Assembly: GCA_023014485.1 (NCBI GenBank) | Contig: JAJOZX010003207.1 | Location: forward strand, 347,501 to 411,500 | DNA from: Bathynomus jamesi | Taxonomy: Eukaryota; Arthropoda; Malacostraca; Isopoda; Cirolanidae | DNA: 64,000 bases | Reading direction: 5' to 3' | Shown here: positions 56,172 to 64,000 of the stretch, in pieces | Layout of the letters: each line of letters starts with the position of its first letter | Numbering within the stretch: position 1 is the stretch's first letter | Notes under the pieces: generated by a model | The model's database searches: none | Told to the model about the DNA's origin: nothing | The model's input: the letters and a program-made list of their open reading frames with translations, nothing else | Program-made: the position numbers and the translations under genes

Positions 56172-56720
56172 TTAATGTTCAAACTTAATTATAGGAAGGT
56201 TATGCTTAAGGAACATTAATTTTTCTGCCTTTTCTGCTGCCAGTCTGTTTCTCTTTTCATCATATATTAATCCAGCACTGCTAAATAATCTCTCGCTTGG
56301 TACGTTTGTTGGAGGACAGGCTAAATGTTTCCTTGCAAGTTTACTCAAGTATGGATAGATATTCTGCGTATTTTTCCACCAACTAATAGGATTGTCACAT
56401 GCAGCCAGGCGTTTTTCTTGGTGATAGCTCTCGATCATTTTTACTACATCTTTTGACATCGCGTAGGTCTCGTCATTGCTGCTTGACTCAAGAAACTGAG
56501 AGACAGATTCTGTGATAGATTTGCTTGTTGAAGGTGTTGGTTCTGTCACTGAAACTTTTATTCTTTTGGTGGGTGGCGAAGCGACAGATTCAAGAGATTG
56601 AAGCTCTTCAACTGCTTTGCCAAGTGATGATTTAACTCGTTCTAATGTACTAGGTGAAAATAACTTAGCTTTGTAACGTGGATCTAAGTAGGTTGCAAGA
56701 GAGTAACTTCATACAAGAAC
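56172..56720 (-). pseudogene. hAT transposase C-terminal part
   Basis: On the - strand: ATYLDPRYKAKLFSPSTLER, a Ser/Thr-rich linker, PISWWKNTQNIYPYLSKLAR, LACPPTNVPSERLFSSAG and AEKLMFLKHNLPIIKFEH. This is the hAT dimerisation domain, 40-60% similar by eye to the transposase at 53141. The BED finger and both catalytic aspartates are deleted. Confidence 0.85.
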
Positions 56721-56822
56721 AGCCTCTCGTCTTGTCGCTTGCATCACTTTTGCGCACAATGAACTAGTTCTATTAATATAGTAGAATTTGATAATTTCCG
56801 CTTATTAATGACATTTTATCTC

Positions 56823-56938
56823 AACGGTCCACATCCGCACGACATCCGCAGTCCAAAGTGCGGATGCGGGTGCGGATGCGGGTGCGGATGCGGATGCGAG
56901 AAAATGTGCGGATGTTCCGCGGATGCGGATGTGACCTA
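56823..56938. repeat. Subterminal GCGGAT hexamer array
   Basis: Hexamers GCGGAT and GCGGGT in tandem (GCGGATGCGGGTGCGGATGC), with inverted counterparts at 55662-55735. Confidence 0.85.
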
Positions 56939-56943
56939 CATCA

Positions 56944-56991
<48 letters not shown>

Positions 56992-57058
56992 AATAAATCA
57001 CAAAGCAACACGTGATCTTTTTAATAAGCAAAGAACCATAGGGAAAAGGAAACACGAA

Positions 57059-57096
57059 GTCCAAGCGCTTTCGTGATATATTCACATCTTCAGGGA
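57059..57096 (-). ncRNA. Hammerhead-like motif, Penelope family 3 (inverted arm)
   Basis: On the - strand: GTCC stem I, CTGAAGA core, a stem II around GTGA/TCAC, GAA, AGCGCT stem III, then T and GGAC. Confidence 0.6.
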
Positions 57097-57117
57097 CAAG
57101 AAAGTACTTTCTTTCTT

Positions 57118-57156
57118 GTCCCTGAAGATATGAATATATCACGAAAGCGCTCGGAC
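57118..57156 (+). ncRNA. Hammerhead-like motif, Penelope family 3
   Basis: GTCC/GGAC stem I (4 bp), CTGAAGA core, an imperfect stem II in TATGAATATATCAC, GAA and AGCGCT stem III. Core bases intact; stem II is weaker (ATGA/TCAC) than in the inverted arm. Confidence 0.6.
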
Positions 57157-57209
57157 TTCGTGTTTCCTTTTCCTTTTCCCTGTGGTGTTTGCTTATATAT
57201 ATATATATA

Positions 57210-58023
57210 CAGGGTGGCGCAAAAGTCGCGTACCATAGGACTTTTCATTTTTAACTATAATGTATTATTTTTTTCCTTTTAGGTAGGTAATGGCTGCGAA
57301 ATTAACAATAGACGAGAGGGTGAGCTTAGTTTTAATGTATGGAATACCAGGTACTACACATCGATCAGTCGCTACAGATTTTAATAGAAAACAGCCGGAG
57401 ATACCTCCAATTGGTCAGGAGGCAACCGTTGGAAGAGTAATTAATCTATTTAAAGAAACGGGAAGTGTTCATGACCACCCGCGTAGCGGTAGGCCAAAAA
57501 CTACAACTGACGAAGCAACAACAACAACAATGGTATTAGGTCATCTCTTACAAAGTCCAAAAAAGTTGACGAGAAAACTTCGTCACGAGACAAGAGTCGA
57601 GAGGAGATCCATTCAATGAATTCTAAAGAAACATCATTTCCATCCCTACACAGTCCAACTCGTTCAGGACCCGCGCACGGTGATGATACAGCCCCCCGTT
57701 AAAGAGTTTAGCGAAGGGTTCCCAAACAAGTGGTTTGGACGGCGAAGTCCAGTCGAATGGCCACCAAGGTCACCAGACCTCTCGCCTCTTCACTCCTTTC
57801 TGTGGGGGCATCTCGAGTCGGTCGTCTGTCTATATGATCGTCCCAGAAACATAGAACAATTGAAGGAGAAAATCAGATCCGAGTGTGCCAAGATCAGCGT
57901 AAGTGTGTTAAGAAAAATTTAAACGTCATGTTTACATCGATTCGAAAAGTGTATTAAGGTTGATGAGGGTCACCAATTCGAACATTTACTTTAATTTGTC
58001 CTATGATGCGCGACTTTTGTGCC

Positions 58024-58028
<5 letters not shown>
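57210..58028 (+). mobile_element. IS630-Tc1-mariner element with internal deletion
   Basis: Left end CAGGGTGGCGCAAAAGTCGCG and right end CGCGACTTTTGTGCCACCCT are inverted, with TA flanks (57208-57209 and after 58028) inside (TA)n. 819 bp. Confidence 0.9.
57290..57922 (+). pseudogene. Internally deleted transposase, third catalytic residue changed
   Basis: Starts MAAKLTIDERVSLVLMYGIP with an HTH and the linker HPRSGRPKTT. After a stop at 57617-57619 the frame continues ILKKHHFHPYTVQLVQD. The part carrying the first two catalytic aspartates is missing, and the frame resumes in FPNKWFGRRSPVEWPPRSPD. The third acidic residue of 'SPDLSPLHSF' is histidine where relatives in this window have aspartate (TPLDF). 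Ends VLRKI at 57922. Not functional. Confidence 0.85.
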
Positions 58029-58064
<36 letters not shown>

Positions 58065-58068
<4 letters not shown>

Positions 58069-58247
58069 ATTATTTCACGAAAGTAACACGTGAAAAATAT
58101 TTATGATGAATAAAACCACGAAGGAAAGGAAACACAAAAAGGTGCTCAAGCGCTTTCATCTAATGACATCCTCAGGAACACTGAGGATGTCATTAGACGA
58201 AAGCGCTTGAGCACCTTTTTGTGTTTCCTTTCCTTCGTGGTTTTATT

Positions 58248-58252
<5 letters not shown>
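58065..58252. mobile_element. Miniature palindromic Penelope family 1 unit
   Basis: Left arm long (GAAAATTATTTCACGAAAG), right arm short (ending ATTCATCA). The arms meet at about 58180, inside stem I of the hammerhead-like motif, so the + strand motif lacks the 5' half of stem I. The left-arm motif has GAT for GAC in stem II. Confidence 0.85.
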
Positions 58253-58301
<49 letters not shown>

Positions 58302-58304
<3 letters not shown>

Positions 58305-59682
58305 CAAACAACCACAGGGAAAAGGAAAAAGAAACACGAAATCCGAGCGCTTTCGTGATATATTCACATCTTCAAGGAACAACAAGTAATAGGCAGATTT
58401 TACAAAGTAAATGAGTTAAATACACAAGCGAAAAAAAATTCCCAGTCGGCAACTCAATTTAAAAACCATAAAACACACTAAATATTTGTTCAATAGATAA
58501 CTTAATCTGAAGGAAGCTAAATTATTGAATATAAAAGAACTATATAGATGAAATTAGACAATTAACATGTACAGAAAACAAAAATTATTAAAACAATTAT
58601 TAGAAATAGTATTTAATTAAAGCAGGCAAATAAGTGGCAAGAATTTAATGAAAACAAAGGGAATGGTGCCAACATCTTACAGAATATTTCAAACTTCTAC
58701 AAACAATCTGAAAAAACTCTCCCAATAGCCAACCTGATCAAAAGTCTAATAAACCACCAAGCACACAAATATTATATACGAAAGAAATATTACAATGCAC
58801 ACATAAGAATGTTAACAGTTCTTAAAACAATATTTAATCAAAGCAAACGGTTAAGGGGAAAGAATGCGGTCAAGAAACCAATAGGCCCTACGCCAACTGT
58901 ATAAATTAGACCCGTACATAATTAGAAAGTTGGCGTAGGGCCTATTGGTTTCTTGGCCGCATTCTTTCCCCTTTGATCAAGAATAATATGGATTTGGTCC
59001 TTAATATAAGCCCTGGGCTGTATAAATTAGACCCGTACATAATTAGAAAGTTGGCGTAGGGCCTATTGGTTTCTTGACCGCATTCTTTCCCCTTAACCGT
59101 TTGCTTTGATTAAATATTGTTTTAAGAACTGTTAACATTCTTATGTGTGCATTGTAATATTTCTTTCGTATATAATATTTGTGTGCTTGGTGGTTTATTA
59201 GACTTTTGATCAGGTTGGCTATTGGGAGAGTTTTTTCAGATTGTTTGTAGAAGTTTGAAATATTCTGTAAGATGTTGGCACCATTCCCTTTGTTTTCATT
59301 AAATTCTTGCCACTTATTTGCCTGCTTTAATTAAATACTATTTCTAATAATTGTTATAATAATTTTTGTTTTCTGTACATGTTAATTGTCTAATTTCATC
59401 TATATAGTTCTTTTATATTCAATAATTTAGCTTCCTTCAGATTAAGTTATCTATTGAACAAATATTTAGTGTGTTTTATGGTTTTTAAATTGAGTTGCCG
59501 ACTGGGAATTTTTTTTCGCTTGTGTATTTAACTCATTTACTTTGTAAAATCTGCCTATTACTTGTTGTTCCTTGAAGATGTGAATATATCACGAAAGCGC
59601 TCGGATTTCGTGTTTCTTTTTCCTTTTCCCTGTGGTTGTTTGCTTATTAATAAGATCACGTGTTATTCTGTGATTTTACTGC
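58302..59682. mobile_element. Large non-coding palindrome of Penelope family 3
   Basis: The left arm (58302 to about 58905) starts with the short end TAAGCAAACAACC. The right arm (about 59080-59682) ends with the long terminus and hairpin. Both arms contain the same 3' non-coding region (AATATTTAGTGTGTTTTATG on the right). Between them, a segment including GTTGGCGTAGGGCCTATTGG occurs twice directly and once inverted. No RT or endonuclease remains. The hammerhead-like cores in both arms read TTGAAGA instead of CTGAAGA. Confidence 0.85.
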
Positions 59683-59710
59683 ATATATATATAAATATAT
59701 TTATATATAC

Positions 59711-59795
59711 GCCTCGGTGGTGTAGTGGTTAGCGTCGCTGACTACGAATCCATCGGCCCCGGGTTCGAGACCCGACGGCAGCTGGCGCGCAGAAA
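59711..59795 (+). mobile_element. tRNA-derived SINE-like sequence
   Basis: 'GGTGGTGTAGTGGTTAGCGTC' (A-box region) and 'CCCGGGTTCGAGACCCG' (B-box) at tRNA spacing; the anticodon loop area reads CTACGAA. Similar heads are common in invertebrate SINEs. Confidence 0.55.
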
Positions 59796-59849
59796 AACCT
59801 AGCTGTTCATCCTTCCACACAATAAAGAAAGTGGTTGGTAGATAAATGG

Positions 59850-59990
59850 ATACCCTAGGTGGCCTAGTGATTAAGCCGCTGGGCTGCTGATGGGGCGTGG
59901 TTCGGATTCCACGTTAAACTGTAGGTCTAAGGTGGAGTGAAAAACTTGACCTTCGTCAGAATGAACAATTCGGGCGGAAGCTAACCAAAG
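59850..59990 (+). mobile_element. Second tRNA-derived SINE-like sequence
   Basis: 'GGTGGCCTAGTGATTAAGCCG' and 'GCGTGGTTCGGATTCCACG' form A- and B-box regions, followed by TTAAACTGTAGGTC and a tail also seen at 51345-51430. Confidence 0.55.
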
Positions 59991-60003
59991 GTTCTTTATA
60001 TAT

Positions 60004-60179
60004 GATGAATAAAACCACGACGGAAAGGAAACAGAATGATGCTCAAGCGCTTTCGTCTAATGACATCCTGAGGATGTCATTAGACGAAAGTGCTTGAGCA
60101 CCATTCTGTGTTTCCTTTCCTTCGTGGTTTTATTCATCATAAATATTTTTCACGTGTTACTTTCGTGAAATAATTTTCA
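60004..60179. mobile_element. Miniature palindromic Penelope family 1 unit
   Basis: Left arm short (GATGAATAAAACC), right arm long (ending AATTTTCAT). The arms meet at about 60068 in the hammerhead-like core, so neither arm has a complete stem I. (TA)n on the right. Confidence 0.85.
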
Positions 60180-60188
60180 TATATATAT

Positions 60189-60250
60189 ATAGGAGGCGGG
60201 GCCACCAGCTTGACCTCCGTGTGAAGAGAGACCAACGCACGAAACAACAT
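60189..60250 (+). mobile_element. LINE 3' tail
   Basis: 'GGCGGGGCCACCAGCTTGACC' then 'TCCGTGTGAAGAGAGACC' is the inverse of the 3' UTR of the LINE at 52140-52660. A very short 5'-truncated insertion. Confidence 0.65.
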
Positions 60251-60275
60251 AAGGTTCATAAGGTATATATACATA

Positions 60276-61420
60276 CAGGGTGTCCCATAAGTCCGGCATC
60301 ATAGGAGAAATTCATATTTTTCTATTTCTACAAAAATTCTACTCATAGAAAATCGGAGTCAAAGAGAGGCCGCTGCTGAATTTAACAGACTGCATCCAGA
60401 CCGCGAGCCAATAACACAGAGTTGTGTTAGCAGACTTGTTGCAAAGTTTAAGGAAACAGGATCCATAGAAGATAAACCACGCAGTGGACCTTCAAGGAGG
60501 TCCATTGACGATGATACAGCGACTGCTATCCTGGCTCATTTTAACAAAGTCCCAATAAGTCTTTTCGGCGATTGTCCGCCGAGACAGGAGTGTCGAAAAG
60601 TAGCATCCATCGCATTCTTCAGGCTCACAAATGGCATCCATATAAACTTCAGATCCTACAGAAATTAAGCGAAGACGATCCCGACCGGCGGATGGAATTT
60701 TGTGAATGGGCTACGGTACAATATGCTCGGGATGCCAATTTCCCGTCCACCATTCTGTTCAGTGACGGGGCTGTTTTTTATGGAAATGGTGAGGTAAATC
60801 GACAGAACACCCGCTACTGGTCTCAAAACAACCCTCACTGGTATACCTCTTCAAAGGAACAAGGTGCATCTCGGGTGATGGTATGATGTGGCATTTGGAA
60901 GGATCGCATCATAGGCCCCCTCTTTTTCGATGAACATGTCACTGGAGGCACCTACCTACGTATGCTCAAGGAAGAAGCATTTCCCAGTGTCTTGAACGAA
61001 GAAGGAAATTTCTCAACATGGTTCCAGCAAGACGGCGCTCCTGCACATTACAGCACCCAAGTAAGGGAATACCTGTACCAACAATTCCCTGGTCATTGGA
61101 TAGGACGTCGAGGGCTTGTGGAATGGCCAGCTAGAAGCCCGGATCTCACGCCACTAGATTTTTATCTCTGGGGCCACTTGAGAGCGCTGGTATACGTAGA
61201 GAAAATTAGGAGTGTTGAACATTTGCGGCAGCGCATTATTGGGGCATGTAACACCATTACTCCTGACATCATTCACCGTGTGCTTGCTGACTGGGTATCA
61301 CGTTTGAATTTGTGTATTGAAAACAATGGTGGACATATTGAGAACGTTTTGTAAATAAAAGCTTTGGTTTTGCCTTTTTTTATTATTTTTGCTATGATGC
61401 CGGACTTATAGGACACCCTG
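60276..61420 (+). mobile_element. IS630-Tc1-mariner element, DD41D type, nearly complete
   Basis: 29-base terminal inverted repeats (CAGGGTGTCCCATAAGTCCG at the left; one mismatch at the right). TA duplications at 60274-60275 and 61421-61422. 1145 bp. Confidence 0.95.
60345..61354 (+). pseudogene. DD41D transposase with one frameshift and one stop
   Basis: No ATG remains at the start. The first frame gives REAAAEFNRLHPDREP, VAKFKETGSIEDKPRSG. It shifts near 60565 to 'VSKSSIHRILQAHKWHPYK'. ILFSDGAVF holds the first aspartate. A TGA at 60884-60886 sits before CGIWKDRIIGPLFF. FQQDGAPAHY (second) and RSPDLTPLDFYLWG (third, 41 residues later) follow, and it ends NGGHIENVL at 61354. All three aspartates are present. 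Confidence 0.9.
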
Positions 61421-61425
61421 TATAT

Positions 61426-61469
<44 letters not shown>

Positions 61470-61472
61470 ATA
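61421..61472. repeat. (TA)n with register slips
   Basis: A TA run with two TATTATA slips; the LINE 3' flank follows. Confidence 0.9.
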
Positions 61473-61689
61473 CATAATGCCCTGAACAGTGAACAACCCA
61501 TCAACCAACTAACAAGAATGGCATTTTCATAAACAAAGCAAAATTGTACGTGACGTAATCCCCAGAAATTTTAAAGTTTCAGGACTTAATTGAGAGAGAA
61601 TTACAAGGAGTTACAAGGAAAATAAATACCTCAAAAGGCCTTGCGGCCCATACCGAAGAGGTATCAGTGGCAACGGGTGCCAGGGAAAA

Positions 61690-63088
61690 TTTTCTACACC
61701 CTCAAATAGTGTGCAAGATTTGGTCTAACCTTCTCTTGAAATGATCCACAGAGGAACTGTTCACAACTTCTGAAGGTAACTTGTTCCACGTGTCAAAGAT
61801 CTTATACGTAAAGTAATTCCCACACACACACTAGTCCTAAACCGTTTCAAATCCAACCTCCAACCACTGTTGCGAGTTGGGTTATCATTTAAACTAAACA
61901 TGCTTCTAAAATCGACATCGTTGAACCCGCGTAAGAGCTTGAAAACCTCGATGAGTTGACCGCGCAGCCTCCGAGTTTCCAGCAAAAACAAGTTCAGGGC
62001 GCGTAAGCGTCGATTGTAGCCCATATGCCTAACGGAAGGGATTAACTTTGTGGCCCTCGCCTGCACTCGCTCCAGCCTCTCAATATCTTCCTGAGGGTGG
62101 GCGACCAGAACTGCACAGCATACTCCAGGTGCGGCCGAACCAGGGAATTGTACAGAGAGAGCACAATCTCCTTGTTCCGAAACTGAAATTGCCTCCTGAT
62201 ATAACCCAACAGCTTCTGGGCTTTCTTTTCCACCTCTACGCACTGTTTAGTAAACTTAAGGTCGCTGCTAATTAGCACACCCAAGTCCTTTTCCAAATCA
62301 GTAGTCCGACTTGGGATTGGCGTAGCCAATGTGCATGACCTTGCATTTACCCAAGTTAAACGGCATTTTCAATTTTTCGGACCACTCTCCTATCCTACGT
62401 AGGTCCGCACGCAGTTGCTCGATCGCCTCGGGCGTCCCAACATTGGCCCCAAGCTTGGTGTCATCAGCGAATTTGGCGATCCGACTGACGATGCCAGCGT
62501 CGATATCATTTATGTAAATGATAAACAAAGTGGCCCGAAAACGGAACCCTGAGGAACCCCACTAGTGACCGAGGCCCAACCAGAACTAACCCCTTTAATT
62601 ACAACCCTCTGCCGCCTATTCTTCAGCCAGTTTTCAATCCACCTACCTACTTCCCCACCGATACACAGCGCGCGCACTTTCGCCATTAGCCGGCGATGAG
62701 GTACCTTATCAAAGGCTTTCTGAAAGTCGAGATAAAGTATATCAATCGCCCTACTCTTATCATACTCACTCAACATGACGTGGAAAAACTCGAGCAAGTT
62801 GGTGAGACACGACCTATGCCGTCTAAACCCATGTTGGGAGTCCCCAAGCAGCTTGTAGGAAACCAAATGGTCAACGATCCTATCCGCTATTATCCCCTCT
62901 AATAATTTACCTACAACTGAAGTGAGACTAATGGGACGATAGTTCCCTGGACTTTCGTGATCCCCATTCTTAAAGATAGGAGTCACATTGGCTTCCCTCC
63001 AGTCACCAGGCACCTGGCCCGTCTCCAACGATTTGTTGAAGACTGTAGCCAGGTGGGGAGGCACCTGGTCGCGCACCTCCCGCAACAC
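61690..63088 (-). pseudogene. CR1-like reverse transcriptase, frameshifted
   Basis: RT motifs on the - strand: 'WREANVTPIFKNGD', 'GNYRPISLTSVVGKLLE', 'ILYLDFQKAFDKVPHRRL' (first aspartate), 'TSGVPQGSVFGPL', a shift near 62520, FADDTKL, a shift near 62300, 'LGVLISSDLKFTKQCVEV', 'YAVQFWSP', a shift near 62070 and 'YNRRLRALNLFLLETRRLRG'. The end reads VNSSSVDHFKRRLDQILHTI near 61700. 'WREANVTPIFK.GD' and the order of motifs fit the CR1 clade. At least four frame breaks. Confidence 0.9.
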
Positions 63089-63200
63089 TCTGGGGAGGAA
63101 CTGGTAAGGCCCAGGAGCCTTAAACGCGCTCAGCTTGTCTATTCTATAGGCAACGACTGTCGCGGTACACCGAACACTATCCAGGCCAGCACCTTCGCCT

Positions 63201-63959
63201 TCATTTCCCTACACAGGCGGAATACGCCTCAGTGTTCTCATGGGAACGATTGGCCTTCGCCCTCCTATACGCGGCTTTCCTATTTCGAATAGCCGAAGCG
63301 ATGTCACGACTGAACCACTTAGGTTGCGTTGAAGCATGGGTGACCGGTTTTGAGGGTATGGCAGCAGACTGCAGCACCATAAACTGGTTCCGGAATGCAG
63401 TCCACACTCCCTCAACATCGCCGCCGACCTCTAACCCCATCTCACCTACGCTATCTCGGAGTCTAACAAAGTCCGCCCGCCGGAGATCGAGCTTACTGCC
63501 TCTCGAGTTACTACGCTTCACCCGAGGGACGTAGACACGGAACCTAATCAGACCGTGATCACTCCCGCCTAACGATTCGTCAACGATGAGGCCAGTGACG
63601 AGGTTGTCTTCGGTCGTGAATACTAAGTCTAGAACGCTTTCGCCTCGTGTAGGCTCAATGACCCACTGAGTGAGGAAGTTCTCATCAGCAAAGTCAACTA
63701 GCCTCCTCCCTTCAGCTTCAGCAGTCCTGTCTTCCCACTTTATGCCGCGACAGTTGAAGTCTCCTAAAACTACACACACCCTATCCTCTAGCAGGCTACT
63801 GAGTTCGGTGTACAGGGCTGTATCCTCCTCGAGGAGGAGATGCGGAGGTCTGTACACCAAGATTAACCTATAATTCGTCCCTCCCACGTTCAGATCGACG
63901 CCAAGCAGCTTCCGTTCCGATCGGAACTGGCAGTCAACCGGACTCAACGCGTCCCTCAC
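63201..63959 (-). pseudogene. APE-type endonuclease of the CR1-like LINE
   Basis: A single frame on the - strand: RLILVYRPPHLL, VVLGDFNCRGIKWED (catalytic DFN), SVLDLVFTTED and GGSDHGLIRFRV (catalytic SDH). A linker follows up to KAAYRRAK before the RT. The frame is open but its N-terminal residues, including the catalytic glutamate, lie further right and are partly outside the window. Confidence 0.85.
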
Positions 63960-64000
63960 GTATATTAGTACCCATCCCCGCTCCCCACGGGTGCGGTCTT

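Larger units (their letters stand above)
55653..56946 (-). mobile_element. hAT deletion derivative, sister of the element at 52704
   Basis: The ends TAGTGATGTA and TACATCACTA are inverted; the flanks are ATATATAT on both sides. Subterminal arrays use GCGGAT / ATCCGC instead of GCGAAT. The ends align base by base with those of the first hAT (TGTCATTTT, then hexamers). The 1.3-kb interior keeps only the transposase C-terminus. Confidence 0.9.
56989..57195. mobile_element. Miniature palindromic Penelope family 3 unit
   Basis: The left arm is the inverted long end (AAATCACAAAGCAACACGTG). The right arm is the short end, finishing GTTTGCTTA at (TA)n. The arms meet near 57110. Each carries a hammerhead-like core. 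No coding body. Confidence 0.85.
61600..64000 (-). mobile_element. CR1-like non-LTR retrotransposon, running off the right edge
   Basis: On the - strand: endonuclease (63959-63201), RT (63088-62042), C-terminus (62243-61690) and a short 3' UTR with CCTCAAAAGGCCTTGCGGCC near 61640. Several frameshifts. The 5' part is beyond the window. Confidence 0.9.

Overview
This is a eukaryotic, TE-saturated genomic window. It most likely comes from an arthropod, probably a crustacean. The reasons are the very high density of (TA)n, (AG)n and (AC)n microsatellites, abundant Penelope-like elements with hammerhead-like motifs, many IS630-Tc1-mariner and hAT elements, and spliced rather than operonic coding exons. 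This placement is inference from composition and repeat types; no marker gene settles it.

Host sequence is scarce. Two pieces appear to belong to one gene on the + strand. The first is a 683-nt coding exon (25576-26258) that ends in a splice donor. The second is an unlisted short exon (47820 to about 48013) that encodes the first membrane segment of an SLC6 / neurotransmitter:sodium symporter. Their splice phases match (2 nt + 1 nt). The first exon, its upstream CRE-bearing region and about 7 kb of the following intron are duplicated: 1-9167 and 24040-33254 are near-identical direct copies 24.09 kb apart. The exon is open in the second copy and broken by small indels in the first.

Layout. 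1-9.2 kb: duplication copy 1 (exon 1 pseudo-copy, LINE tails, mariner remnants, hAT MITE, Penelope family 2 with a hAT inserted in it). 9.2-24 kb: LINE and hAT fragments, a 17-bp minisatellite, a DD37E Tc1-like element, a large inverted Penelope family 1 pair, small palindromic Penelope units and microsatellites. 24-33.3 kb: duplication copy 2. 33.3-40 kb: palindromic Penelope unit, a DD41D mariner-type element, an unclassified DNA transposon with long imperfect terminal inverted repeats (35117-37483) and tRNA-like repeats. 40-47.6 kb: a nest of a Tc1/mariner-type element inside a non-LTR retrotransposon inside a hAT-bounded segment. 47.8-52.7 kb: SLC6 exon, higher-order minisatellite, and a nearly intact piggyBac lying between two halves of a 5S-rRNA-like sequence. 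52.7-57 kb: two related hAT elements whose terminal hexamers differ by one base. 57-64 kb: more Penelope palindromes, two more mariner-type elements and a CR1-like LINE running off the right edge.

The most interesting pattern is shared by several Penelope families. The insertions lie in (TA)n and are bounded by inverted copies of their own 3' end. They carry hammerhead-like cores with compensating stems and a terminal hairpin containing TCACGTGTT. In nine of ten paired cases in families 1-3 one end carries the hairpin extension and the other does not. Truncation leaves miniature palindromes made of little more than two opposed ribozyme-like ends. All calls come from reading the sequence; no database search or folding program was run.
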